A stretch of 64,000 nucleotides of DNA from JACKFE01 sp050248735 (lineage in GTDB: Bacteria; Nitrospirota; Nitrospiria; Nitrospirales; UBA8639): the NCBI GenBank assembly GCA_050248735.1, contig JBFWRU010000004.1, positions 62,001 through 126,000 on the forward strand, read 5' to 3'. Of this stretch, positions 53,012 to 62,654 are shown piece after piece. A program made the position numbers and the translations under genes. How positions within the stretch are numbered: position 1 is the stretch's first letter; each line of letters opens with the position of its first letter. The notes below the pieces were generated by a model, which was given only the letters and a program-made list of their open reading frames with translations, made no database searches and was not told the DNA's origin.

Positions 53012-55795
53012 CTACGGGTTCAACACTAACGTTCCTCCTTGATCGACCTGCAAGACCGCCGCGCCAGGACTGACCGTGACAGAATTGTTAAAGTCCACCC
53101 CCCCGATGGTGCCTTGTCCCACACCGGCGTAGGGGACAAATCCGCCTCCCACCGAAAGGGTCGCACTCGGGTGCAACAGGACCGGAATCCCCGCGAGATT
53201 CGGGATCGTCGTGGAAAGAGTACAGCCGACACAGCCTCCTGACGTTCCGGTAATATTCACCGTGTTAGTGCCGAACCCAAAAGCCACAAGAGACCCGCCG
53301 CTCAAGCTAAAGGACGAATTCGATCCGACAGCCAGTAAGGCCCCGTTGACTGACAACAGGCTGTTATTGGCGAGTGCAGTCAAATTACCGGTCACCTGCC
53401 CGGTGGCCCCGTTCAAAAAATTAAACAGATGCCCGCCCACTTGAAGCTGGCTGTTATTCAATTGAACGGCTGCCTGCAGCACGTTGGACTGTTGAAGGGA
53501 GGCCATCAGCCTGGCGCTGTTCGGAGTACCGTGGCCTTGCACATTGGCAAAATCCCCGGTGGTCATCATGGTGCCCTGGAACAGACTGACCAGCGGGGCA
53601 CTTGCTTCGAGTATGCCTTGATGTAAATCCCCCCTGACGATCATGGCCGAGTGGGTTTCGACTGCCCATTCGAAGTTCGGATCGGAGACAGGCAGATTGT
53701 GAGTGCCGCTATTCAGAATTTCAATAAGCGGGGGAATATCCGGCCGGGTGCGGGCCAGGCCATTCACCTGCGGCGGCGTACTTCCGCCAGGGAAGACATC
53801 CCCCGGGATGCTGCCTAACACGGGAGGTTCCGTCGGACCTTCCAACCGGCTGTCCAGGATGGTCAGTAAGGACACGCGCGGAATATTCAGGGGATCGCTT
53901 TTATCCGGAGCAATCGTGCTGCCGTCCAGCACCGCCAACACCCGATCCTGCATTTTTAGATCCACCGGATTCAATTGCCCGCCGCCTGCCGATCCGGGAA
54001 TTATTTGAATAAAGTCAGGAACACTTTCGTCGGGAACCAGAATCTGATCTTCAACCTGTACATCGAAATTACGACCTAGGACTGCCAACACCGACCCCTT
54101 GATGTCACCGGTTTGGGTAAAATAAGTCGATGTCGCACCGGTCGTCGTCGTGGTCAGGTTGGTATCATTATTGAGGACCACTCCTCCGGGGATATTTAAC
54201 ATTCCCCCGCCGCTTGCCTGTCTTGCCCGAATGACTCCGTGCACCCCATCCGTCGATTCCTCAGAGGAAGAACCCGATCCCGCAAGAAATTTAGGAGGAA
54301 AAATCACATCCTGATCCCCTATTCCCGGAATCACTTGAGTGCTGCCCGCATAGGTTTCCAACACCCCGATGGTATTGGCTTGTTGAGACGAATCTGTAAA
54401 CCGGGTAAAGACATGGGAAATATTTGCGGCATTCTCCAGCTCGATGGGATCTCCGGATGGGACCGCACTGGGGAATGGAAGAAAGAGAGGCCGCCCGGGT
54501 GTACGATTGATCAGATCCACCGGCAAAAAATCCCCTCCCACCAAGGTATGGATGGTCAACCGCTCCGAAGGAACCTGTCCCTGATGAGGCGCCAACGTCG
54601 GATTCCCTCCATCCACTAACAGCAGTTCAGAATTGATGGGTGTGTATTGAATTCTCAAGGCTCCATTGCCGTTGTTAAGTTGGGCGTTGAGGGTAATGTC
54701 ACTATTGTCATAGAGAACCAACCCGCCTCCCCCCACGGCCTGAGGAATAGTAGGCCCGGCAGGCCCGATCACAATATTGAAATTATCATTGCCGGCAGGA
54801 TCGATCAGACTGCTGGTGGGGCCTCCGAACTCGGACGCCACGGGAAACGAGTTTCCTAAGGGAGGCAGAGTATTACTGCCTCCGCCCAAAGCCGACCCGG
54901 TGGTGGCCAGCACCACGTTTTGTTCCGATTTCTCCTGCTCTTCAAATTGCTCGGCCTGGCTTGCCACACTTCCCAACACGATGCCCAAAATTTCGGCCTG
55001 CTTCATTTCCTGAGAAGCCAGATGGGATATTCCCGTTTCAGGTGTTTCACGATGATGGGCCATCGCGGTTAGAGGAACGGCACTCTGTTGGCCTGGGATA
55101 GTGGCAAAGGGAACACCAAGTTGCCCGTCCACCACATCAACACTCTGTCCGGCATTGACGAGGATGGACTGACCATTAGCTTCGACGGTGAGCGTGCCTT
55201 CCTCCACTTGATACCGGATAAAGGAGTCTGGCTGTTCGGCCACCAGAGAAGAAGGATAGGATGCCAGAACCACTCCGCCTTCCTGATTGGTCAAGGGGGA
55301 AGAGGCGTGGACGTTCTGCGGTTCCATGGCGACATGAAACACTCCTCCTCGTGTCATCGCTTTCGTCGATGGAGTCTGCACCGTAACCTGTTCATTGAGG
55401 GCCAATTGCGATTCTGCCACTGCTAATCGTACTGCCCCATTTTGCAAATGGACGACCGGCATGCCATGGGACTCGGGAAAAATTCGCACTGAAGCGTTCT
55501 CTTCAAGTGTCACCAGCTCTTGCTGCCCGATCAAAATTTCTGCACGACTTTGCGGGCCGGTTACCAGTTGATCCCCATATTGCAAGGTATCTCCAAATTG
55601 GATTCCTCGTATTGAAGATTGAGAAGCCAGAGACGCCGCCTGGACATTTCCTCGAATTCCCGACAAGACCAACGGGCGGTCCCCCGTCACTTGAATGCCG
55701 CGTTGAGGGTCAGCGCTCCAACCCGGCGACGCACAGAACAGGGATCCGGCAAGGATCCCGTGTATAAGGTAGACCGATAAAGATTTGAGGTTCAT
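53012..55795 (-). CDS. Large exported FecR-domain protein
   Basis: 927 residues from ATG 55795, chosen because AAGGAGAGAG lies two bases upstream; the frame is open to 55828. Signal peptide ends near WSA-DP. A FecR-type beta domain covers about 45-230 (GDQLVTGPQSRAEILIG, VRIFPESHG, VQTPSTKAMTRGGVFHV). The rest is a long Gly/Asn/Thr/Ser-rich, probably beta-structured region with GGGLVLYDNSDITLNAQ and late segments such as NSQLQVGGHLFNFLNG and SNSSFSLSGGSLVAFG, resembling a surface adhesin stalk. Divergent from the TPR/beta-barrel and CHAT genes, which may act on it. Confidence 0.78.
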   Translation of the reverse strand: MNLKSLSVYLIHGILAGSLFCASPGWSADPQRGIQVTGDRPLVLSGIRGNVQAASLASQSSIRGIQFGDTLQYGDQLVTGPQSRAEILIGQQELVTLEENASVRIFPESHGMPVVHLQNGAVRLAVAESQLALNEQVTVQTPSTKAMTRGGVFHVAMEPQNVHASSPLTNQEGGVVLASYPSSLVAEQPDSFIRYQVEEGTLTVEANGQSILVNAGQSVDVVDGQLGVPFATIPGQQSAVPLTAMAHHRETPETGISHLASQEMKQAEILGIVLGSVASQAEQFEEQEKSEQNVVLATTGSALGGGSNTLPPLGNSFPVASEFGGPTSSLIDPAGNDNFNIVIGPAGPTIPQAVGGGGLVLYDNSDITLNAQLNNGNGALRIQYTPINSELLLVDGGNPTLAPHQGQVPSERLTIHTLVGGDFLPVDLINRTPGRPLFLPFPSAVPSGDPIELENAANISHVFTRFTDSSQQANTIGVLETYAGSTQVIPGIGDQDVIFPPKFLAGSGSSSEESTDGVHGVIRARQASGGGMLNIPGGVVLNNDTNLTTTTTGATSTYFTQTGDIKGSVLAVLGRNFDVQVEDQILVPDESVPDFIQIIPGSAGGGQLNPVDLKMQDRVLAVLDGSTIAPDKSDPLNIPRVSLLTILDSRLEGPTEPPVLGSIPGDVFPGGSTPPQVNGLARTRPDIPPLIEILNSGTHNLPVSDPNFEWAVETHSAMIVRGDLHQGILEASAPLVSLFQGTMMTTGDFANVQGHGTPNSARLMASLQQSNVLQAAVQLNNSQLQVGGHLFNFLNGATGQVTGNLTALANNSLLSVNGALLAVGSNSSFSLSGGSLVAFGFGTNTVNITGTSGGCVGCTLSTTIPNLAGIPVLLHPSATLSVGGGFVPYAGVGQGTIGGVDFNNSVTVSPGAAVLQVDQGGTLVLNP

Positions 55796-56105
55796 GGCTC
55801 TCTCCTTCTTCAAAACCATCACAGCCAAACATTTGAAAAAAAGTCGGATTTCAGAAGCCTACCGAGTCTCCTGAGAAAAAGAAAGACGAATTCGGCCCAA
55901 TCTTGGCCATCCTTTGCACAACGATATGGATTTCCTCAGACCGATATAAACCCCGGCATCAAAATTCCATTGCATAATTCTCTTCCCCAAAATTCCTTTG
56001 TTTGGTGTGGTTTTTTCCAGGATATTGTTGTACCTTACCCCTCTTGAATAATCCGCCCCCCTCATAATGAGGGGGAAAGAACCGTTTAGGAAAGGACCGC
56101 AGAGA
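55796..56105. other. Divergent intergenic region between FecR and TPR genes
   Basis: 310 bases carrying both promoters. No clear -35/-10 pair or operator was recognised. A minus-strand frame (55859-56152) has no start signal and is not called. Confidence 0.4.
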
Positions 56106-57758
56106 ATGAGACCCCAATTATCGTTGAGCCCGGTGATTTTGTTGGGACTCATTATGATTCAGACATTGAGTATTCTGATCTGGCCCACTTTGTCTCAAGC
56201 CCAACAAGGTGAAGCCGAGGTATCCGTCGCTCAGGGCGTTTTGGCCTATGAGCAACAACGGTATACCCAAGCCCTTCCCTTCTTCCATCGTGCCGTGGAA
56301 CTGGATTCCCGGAATGCCCGGGCGCACTATTATACGGGCCTGACCTACCTGGCTCTGAAAAAACCCGAACAGGCGATTGAGCCACTGGATACCGCCCGCC
56401 AGCTTCGTCCCTCCGATCCGGATATTCGCTTCCAATTAGGTGTCGCCTATTTTTCCATCAAAGACTATGACAAAGCCGGCCAACTCCTGGAAGGCATCTA
56501 CCAGGAAACCCCTGATCGCGAAAATCTGGGGTATTACGTGGGTGTGTCCCGTTACCAGGACAAGAAGTATTCTGAAGCGGTCGAAGCATTTGATAAGACC
56601 AAGACCACCGATTCGAACCTTCAACAGCTTGCCCGGTTTTACCGGGGATTGGCGTTAGGCGTCCTTGGTCTCCCCCAGGAAGCCATCGCCGAACTGGAGG
56701 CTGCCCAAAAAATTCAGGCGGTTTCTCCGATTTCCTCCGCTTCGATTCGTATTCGTGATGAACTGCTTGCCACCCGGCGGGTCACCGAGACCAAGCGGTT
56801 TCGAGCCCAGATCAGCGTGGGAGGATACTATGATGATAATGTGGCCATTAATCCGAACCCGGAGTCCATTGCCGATCCGAACCAGCAACTGATTTTGAAC
56901 GGATTGCGCAACCGCGAAACGACTTCGCCCGGCATGTTGGCCTCCGTCCTGTTGGATTACGCATTTTTCCGGAAAGGCCCAATGGAGGCCACTGCCACTT
57001 ATTCTTTCTTTCAAACGCTGAATTTTCATGACAACCTGAATAAATTTAATCTGCAAAATCATCTGGTGGGGCTCAGTGGATTTTACCGTGGAGTCGTTCA
57101 GACCATGCCGTATCAGGTGGGGCTTCAATACACGTACGATTACCTTTTTCTGGACATGGACGGATTTTTATCCCGCCATACGCCCACGCTGAGCGGCACG
57201 CTGATTCCTCCCAGCTTTACCATTCCGGGCATTGGAACCGTGGCTAACCTGACCAATGTCCTGACCCGTTATCAGGTCAAGCAGTTTTTCCGCGAACCCG
57301 GCGATAATGACACCCGTTTCCAAAGTGAAAGCCGGGATGCCTTCAATATCATGACCGGGTTTGTCCATGCCTTCCGTTTTGCCGAGGACCGGGGTCTCAT
57401 CAGGATCGGGTATCAATATGATAACGAAGCTGCGGATGGCGGCGCGTTCTCCTACCGTGGCCATCGGTTACTGACCGGAGGCCAGGTAACCGTGCCATGG
57501 GGCAATTTCATATTGCGCTACGACTACGACGTGCATTGGCGGAATTACAAAAATGCGCAAACGTTGTTTACTGATGACAGCGGAAATCTTTCCAAGCGCG
57601 ACGACACCCAGCAGACGCATCTGGTGCAGCTGATTAAACAGCTTCCGTACAACCTGACGTTTACCGCACAATACCAACATATTCGAAATGGCTCCGATAT
57701 TCCGGTCTACGATTACACCAAGAATGTCTTTACAGGATTATTCACCTGGTCGTATTAG
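56106..57758 (+). CDS. TPR outer-membrane beta-barrel protein
   Basis: 550 residues from ATG 56106; the frame opens at 56067 but the signal peptide starts at this Met and ends near SQA-QQ. About six TPR units cover the first ~200 mature residues (AYEQQRYTQALPFFHRAVEL, ALKKPEQAIEPLDTARQL). The C-terminal ~330 residues show alternating strands with aromatic girdles (SVGGYYDDNVAINPN, FILRYDYDVHWRNYK) and end in FTWSY, an outer-membrane barrel with a C-terminal aromatic residue. The layout recalls Slam-type surface-assembly modifiers. Followed 21 bases later by the CHAT gene. Confidence 0.8.
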   Translation: MRPQLSLSPVILLGLIMIQTLSILIWPTLSQAQQGEAEVSVAQGVLAYEQQRYTQALPFFHRAVELDSRNARAHYYTGLTYLALKKPEQAIEPLDTARQLRPSDPDIRFQLGVAYFSIKDYDKAGQLLEGIYQETPDRENLGYYVGVSRYQDKKYSEAVEAFDKTKTTDSNLQQLARFYRGLALGVLGLPQEAIAELEAAQKIQAVSPISSASIRIRDELLATRRVTETKRFRAQISVGGYYDDNVAINPNPESIADPNQQLILNGLRNRETTSPGMLASVLLDYAFFRKGPMEATATYSFFQTLNFHDNLNKFNLQNHLVGLSGFYRGVVQTMPYQVGLQYTYDYLFLDMDGFLSRHTPTLSGTLIPPSFTIPGIGTVANLTNVLTRYQVKQFFREPGDNDTRFQSESRDAFNIMTGFVHAFRFAEDRGLIRIGYQYDNEAADGGAFSYRGHRLLTGGQVTVPWGNFILRYDYDVHWRNYKNAQTLFTDDSGNLSKRDDTQQTHLVQLIKQLPYNLTFTAQYQHIRNGSDIPVYDYTKNVFTGLFTWSY

Positions 57759-57779
57759 ATGCCATGAGGCCCTGCGACA

Positions 57780-60700
57780 ATGGGCAAATATCTTTTTCGG
57801 GCCGAGTCCAGCTCAGGCCATGCAGTAAAATTTGCCGGACATCCGGGGGCTCGAATTGCGATTCTCACTTCCTTTCTTTTGATCCTTGTCTGCGGTGCAA
57901 GCTCACCAGATCTTTTCGCAGACTCTCTTCCATCAGCATCCCCTGAACGCCAGCCCCGATTAGCCGAGGCAACCTCTTTACAGAATCAGGCCTTAGCCCT
58001 TTTGGAACAGGGGGACTACCGGCAAGCACTTTCACCGGCTCGGCAGGCGCTCCATCTCCGGGAATCCATTCTGGGTCCCAATCACTTGAAGGTGGCGGAA
58101 TCCCTCAATGTCTTAGGCCTGACGTTTCATCATCTGGCGGAAATCGATCAGGCGCTTGAGGCCCACGAACGAGCTCTTAAGATCCGGGAGAAATTGGCAG
58201 GAGCACACAGTACAGAAGTCAGCGAAAGCCTGACCCACTTGGCCCGCGTATGGATTGCCAAAGGTGATTTTCCCAAAGCCCGGGCCATGCTGGAACGAGC
58301 CCTGGGCATTCGGGAACAGGAATTCGGCCCCACACACATGGACGTGGCGGAAACCCTCATGTATCTCGCCATGGTCCAGGGCCTTCAAATGGACTTGAAG
58401 AACGCCCTGGCCACTCAAGCCAGAGCCGTCGATATTTTTGAGAAAGATGACCATTTCCCTCCTATTGAACATTCGATGGCCCTTACCAGTTACGGAGTGA
58501 TCTTAAGTCGCAACGGGGAAGTAGCCAAAGGCAAGAATCTGATTGAACGTGCGCTCCTCCTTCAGGAGGGATCACTCGGCCTCACCCATCCTATGGTGGC
58601 CAAAACCCTGGACAGTCTGGCCGAACTCGAAACGAAAATGGGACACCCGGAGGTAGCCCTCCCTTTGGCCAAACGAGCCTTACAGATTCGGGAAATCCGA
58701 TTCGGTCCCGAACACCCGGAAGTGTCGGCCAGTCTCAACACGATCGGCGCTCTTCTCTGGAAACAGGGTGACCTTGCTCAAGCCGCTCAATCTTTCCAAC
58801 GCGCCCTGACGATAATCGAGCAATCGGTGGGATCGATGCATCCTGTGGTTGCGGCCAATCTCTTGAGTTTAGGGGAGATCAACCGGCAGATGGGAAACCT
58901 GCCCCCGGCACGCGAGATGTTCTCCAGGGCGCTCACGATTCAAGAAGCTACCCTCGGGCTTCAACACAACGACGTGGCCACCACTCTCACGCGACTATCC
59001 TGGGTGGCCAGCAGTCAACAGGACTACACCCAATCCCAAGCATTGCTTGAACAAGCCGTCAGTATTCGAGAAAAAGCGCTGGGAGAGACTCATCCCGATC
59101 TGGCCATCCTTTTGAATGAATTGGCCAGGGTCAAACACCGACAGGGGCAGTTAGGCCAGGCCAGGCCGCACTATGAACGGGCACGTCAAATCTATTTGGC
59201 GGTCAGCCGGTTAAACAAGGACCTTGATGATGCGACGTTCAGCCGTCTTCACCAACAGGGAATCTCCAGCCTCCAGGACTATGCCCTGTTATTGGCTCAG
59301 CTATCCCGGCAGGACCATGCACGATCTATCGTAACGGACGGGTTTCTGGTGGCCGAACAAGCGCGAGGATGGCTGGTGCAGGCCGCAGTGGCCAAGGCTA
59401 TGGCCCGTAGGCATGCCAGGCAGTCCGCCGATGTGGAGTTGGCCAAACACATTGACGATCTTCGACGAAGGCGTCAGGAATTATGGGGAACTCTGCACGC
59501 GTTGTACGGGCAACCTTCACTGGATGCGTCTCGGCGGGAGAAATTATCTTCTGTGAAATCCGAAGCTCAAAAGATTCAACAGGATCTGGAGAAAACATTA
59601 TCGCAACTTGAAACCCGTTTTCCGCAATATGCAGAACTTGCGTTTCCCAAACCTCTGGATCTTCAGGCCGTACAGGAACTCCTGAAGCAAGGAGAGGCCC
59701 TGGTCAGCTTTTCGGTTTGGGACCGTATGCTTCAAATCTGGGTGGTTCGTCCGGGACAGCCCCCTGTCTTCTACAATTCGGGAATAGACAAAACGAAACT
59801 CTCCGATCTCGTGACACAGATTCGGGCCAGCCTTGGCTCAGCCAAAAGGCCGTTTGACGTTCAAGCCGCTCATCAATTGTATCAATGGCTGTTTCAACCC
59901 CTGGAGACTCACCTTGTGGGGGTGGACAATCTCATCATTATTCCTGATGAAATCCTGCTGCCTTTACCATTCGGCACCTTGATCACGGACAGCGCCGGGC
60001 CCGCGTTTCAGCAGCTCGCTCAACTCTCTTCATCAGGAAATGTTCTCTCTCATGCCGAATTCATTCACTACACCAAAGTGGAATGGCTCATCAAACGCTT
60101 TCCGATCACCGTGGTCCCCTCAGCGTCCGCGTTCAAATTATTACGACAATCCGTCCAGAGATCTCAAAACGGAAAGGATCGTTTTATTGGATTCGGCGAT
60201 CCCGTGTTTTCAGGAGACGGACCGGAACGGGGCGGAACGATGCCATCCCTCCACGAATCCCGCACAGCTTTTGAACAGTTGCGCATGATGAATGCCTTGC
60301 CGGGAACTCAACAGGAGCTCAAAGCCATCGCCCAAACCCTGGGAGTCAATCCCGAAACGAGTTTGTATCTTCAACAACGCGCGACGGAAACACAGGTCCG
60401 ACAACTCCTGAATACCGGACGTTTGGGAAACACGCAGGTGCTGTCATTTGCCACCCATGGTTTATTGGCAGGTCAGTTAAACGGTTTGGTGGAACCCGCC
60501 CTGGTCCTCACCATTCCCTCGCACCCTTCTCAAGAGGACGATGGACTGCTCACCATGGGCGAGATTCTTGACTTTCGGCTTCCCAAAGTCGATTGGGTGA
60601 TTCTTTCGGCATGTAATACTGCAGGAGGGGATGGCAGCGGTCAGGGGTTGAGTGGCCTGGCACGAGCATTCTTTTTTGCAGGAGCCAAAGCGCTTTTGGT

Positions 60701-60908
60701 TTCACATTGGAGCGTAGATGACCGCGCGACTCAGGCTCTGATGACTAAAATTTTTCAGTTGTTCGGAAAGGATGCGATGCTTTCAAAAAGTGCAGCATTG
60801 CGGGAAGGCATGCTGGCCGTGATGGAACAAACTGAGGAGGGCACCTTTCCCTACTTCAGCCATCCCTATGCCTGGGCCCCGTTTTTCCTGGTGGGAACGG
60901 GAGAATAA
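57780..60908 (+). CDS. TPR-CHAT caspase-like protease
   Basis: 1042 residues. A hydrophobic signal-like segment lies near 27-45. About ten kinesin-light-chain-type TPR units (HERALKIREKLAGAHSTEV, ERALGIREQEFGPTHMDVAE) occupy about 60-470, followed by a helical linker and the CHAT domain at about 690-1040. Catalytic His893 in SFATHGLL and Cys945 in LSACNTAGG are both present, so the protease should be active. CHAT proteases are caspase relatives, some activated by partner binding through TPRs. Probably co-transcribed with the TPR/barrel gene. Its substrate could be the divergent FecR protein (inference). Confidence 0.88.
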   Translation: MGKYLFRAESSSGHAVKFAGHPGARIAILTSFLLILVCGASSPDLFADSLPSASPERQPRLAEATSLQNQALALLEQGDYRQALSPARQALHLRESILGPNHLKVAESLNVLGLTFHHLAEIDQALEAHERALKIREKLAGAHSTEVSESLTHLARVWIAKGDFPKARAMLERALGIREQEFGPTHMDVAETLMYLAMVQGLQMDLKNALATQARAVDIFEKDDHFPPIEHSMALTSYGVILSRNGEVAKGKNLIERALLLQEGSLGLTHPMVAKTLDSLAELETKMGHPEVALPLAKRALQIREIRFGPEHPEVSASLNTIGALLWKQGDLAQAAQSFQRALTIIEQSVGSMHPVVAANLLSLGEINRQMGNLPPAREMFSRALTIQEATLGLQHNDVATTLTRLSWVASSQQDYTQSQALLEQAVSIREKALGETHPDLAILLNELARVKHRQGQLGQARPHYERARQIYLAVSRLNKDLDDATFSRLHQQGISSLQDYALLLAQLSRQDHARSIVTDGFLVAEQARGWLVQAAVAKAMARRHARQSADVELAKHIDDLRRRRQELWGTLHALYGQPSLDASRREKLSSVKSEAQKIQQDLEKTLSQLETRFPQYAELAFPKPLDLQAVQELLKQGEALVSFSVWDRMLQIWVVRPGQPPVFYNSGIDKTKLSDLVTQIRASLGSAKRPFDVQAAHQLYQWLFQPLETHLVGVDNLIIIPDEILLPLPFGTLITDSAGPAFQQLAQLSSSGNVLSHAEFIHYTKVEWLIKRFPITVVPSASAFKLLRQSVQRSQNGKDRFIGFGDPVFSGDGPERGGTMPSLHESRTAFEQLRMMNALPGTQQELKAIAQTLGVNPETSLYLQQRATETQVRQLLNTGRLGNTQVLSFATHGLLAGQLNGLVEPALVLTIPSHPSQEDDGLLTMGEILDFRLPKVDWVILSACNTAGGDGSGQGLSGLARAFFFAGAKALLVSHWSVDDRATQALMTKIFQLFGKDAMLSKSAALREGMLAVMEQTEEGTFPYFSHPYAWAPFFLVGTGE

Positions 60909-61168
60909 AGCTTTCTCTCAGGGGGGATCGGGGTTTTCTTTATTCTCTATCATCTCTCTTCAAGCCAAGCTCTTAAAAAGTGCTCTATACCTTCAACCTT
61001 TTCATTCACGGTCCCACTCTATCCACACTCAGATATGGACATTTTTTGCCGCCACGACAGCTGTCTAAAAAAGCATGAACTTGAAAGACTTCAGAATTCC
61101 GTATTTTGTTGTACAGGTACTTATAATCGGCCACCCCTTTGGGCGAACCAAAAATTTCCATCGTGATT

Positions 61169-61234
61169 ATTAGGTTGGGTGGAGCAAACATCACTTACAG
61201 TTGAGAAATAGAATCCTTAGCCACCCAACCTAAT
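61169..61234. repeat. 14-bp perfect inverted repeat
   Basis: ATTAGGTTGGGTGG (61169-61182) and its exact complement (61221-61234) are separated by 38 bases. The right arm lies in the last codons of the small minus-strand gene, so the hairpin forms at its 3' end. The sequence style recalls REP-like intergenic palindromes. No T tract follows on either strand. Confidence 0.7.
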
Positions 61235-61485
61235 TCTCGGGGCTCACCAGGGCGAAAGCCTCGATCAAGCCATGTGCATTCACCAGAGCCCGGTGGACGA
61301 ACTTGTGCTCCTTGCTTACCTCCCTGGAAATAAATATACATTCCCTCTGTACGAAGAATCGTCTTCATGGCCGACCCACCCCGGCACATGAGGGGATAAC
61401 TCTTCGGCTTCGCATGGACATCATTCGTTTGCAAACCCACGAATGAAATGAACAACCACAGTAACGTGAGCATAACCATTTTCAT
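61195..61485 (-). CDS. Small exported protein
   Basis: 96 residues from ATG 61485, with a very strong GAGGAGGT six bases upstream (frame open to 61512). Signal peptide ends near VHA-KP. The mature ~70 residues contain LMCRGGSAMKTILR, IYFQGGKQGA and GSGECTWLDRGF; two Cys could pair. A similar small CRGG...ECxWxDR domain occurs as stand-alone exported proteins in other bacteria, in my recollection without known function. The 286 bases before it on this strand hold nothing recognisable. Confidence 0.72.
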   Translation of the reverse strand: MKMVMLTLLWLFISFVGLQTNDVHAKPKSYPLMCRGGSAMKTILRTEGMYIYFQGGKQGAQVRPPGSGECTWLDRGFRPGEPRELGWVAKDSISQL

Positions 61486-61651
61486 AACAATACCTCCTCG
61501 ATAGGTTTTCAAAAATTGTGGGGAACGAGGCTTCCCCCCTGAATGATTCCTTGGTACTTATGGATTCGCCGATGAAGTTCTGAAATCATATACTGAAAAA
61601 TGCATTACCTCTATTATTTCGAAGGCTTTTTTGCCTCCAGCAACCCGAATC

Positions 61652-62491
61652 TCATTTTTTTTCGTTGAGCACCGGGTTGCCACGGTTCCGTTCGAAGGCT
61701 TCGGATTCCAAACGATCTCCCTCACTCGCTGAACCGGGACCTTCTTCGGGCGAGAGCGGGACACCGGGCGCCAGATCATCCGGCTGGCGTGACAGGTTTC
61801 CCGTGTCTCCCCGTTCGGCACTTTGTACCGGCTCTAAAGCTTGAAGTTGCTGCGGGGTATATAAACGAGTGACTTCCTTCAATATGGCTTTTTTGACTCG
61901 TTCAAGTGTGAGGGGAGCAGAGGAACTCTTCAACCGATTGTCGTATATAAAGTGTCCCGTATTGATACCGACCACCGGCCGGCCATCATCTGCATACATG
62001 CCTTTTTTGAGGATACGGAAACGACCGGATTGGCAATCGACTAAGGGACAGTCGGTCTCACCGTTATTTTCAACAAACAGCAGGTCCCGATCATTCACCT
62101 GAAATTGGGGGATATTCGAGGCTTCAAAAAACCGGCCATCCGATGTCTGCCCGCCTAAAAATCGCAGGGTGAGACTGGTCCCATTTGCAGAGCTTCCCTT
62201 CAGGGTTTGATCAATTCGATAGGTGACATAGGTGTAGGGTAATGCACCCTCGGAATCAGTCATTCCATCACTGAGCCCATATTCAACCTTCTCCACAGTC
62301 CCGGAATAAATCAGCTCGGCTTCGGTCACCCGTTGAGCCAATGACTTTTCCGATCCAGGTTCTATCATGGCCCCATTACTACAGCCAGGCTGTATCAGCC
62401 CCAGGGCACAGCTCATCAAGCCTAGGAACAATGAAAGCTTCCAGGAATGGTTAACGACCTTCAGCCAAGTTTGAGGCTGCATCGGCGGCAT
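61652..62491 (-). CDS. Exported hypothetical protein
   Basis: 279 residues; Met codons at 62491 and 62482 are both possible. Hydrophobic signal segment followed by LIQPGC, close to but not a standard lipobox. A globular domain of about 170 residues contains YTYVTYRIDQTLKG and LRFLGGQTSDGRF, a pattern seen in small exported beta proteins that accompany matrixin-type metalloproteases. The C-terminal ~60 residues are acidic and disordered. It lies downstream of the matrixin gene on the same strand. Confidence 0.62.
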   Translation of the reverse strand: MPPMQPQTWLKVVNHSWKLSLFLGLMSCALGLIQPGCSNGAMIEPGSEKSLAQRVTEAELIYSGTVEKVEYGLSDGMTDSEGALPYTYVTYRIDQTLKGSSANGTSLTLRFLGGQTSDGRFFEASNIPQFQVNDRDLLFVENNGETDCPLVDCQSGRFRILKKGMYADDGRPVVGINTGHFIYDNRLKSSSAPLTLERVKKAILKEVTRLYTPQQLQALEPVQSAERGDTGNLSRQPDDLAPGVPLSPEEGPGSASEGDRLESEAFERNRGNPVLNEKK

Positions 62492-62591
62492 TCCCTTCTT
62501 ATAGTTTTCAAGATTTGGGATCCCTTTATTGATAAAAAAAGTGTACTCCCAATTGCAAAGGCAGGTCTATGTTTCCTTCACATCTGACACA

Positions 62592-62626
62592 AGCGAGTGG
62601 GTGGGATCCTGTCCCATCCACTCGCT
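62592..62626. terminator. Strong hairpin after the matrixin gene
   Basis: 15-bp stem with one mismatch (62592-62606 with 62612-62626) and 5-base loop, 29 bases past the stop codon of the minus-strand protease gene. No T run follows, so it may be a terminator or an RNA-stabilising hairpin. Confidence 0.55.
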
Positions 62627-62654
62627 TCTCCAGCCCTAGTCGGATGACCAGAAA

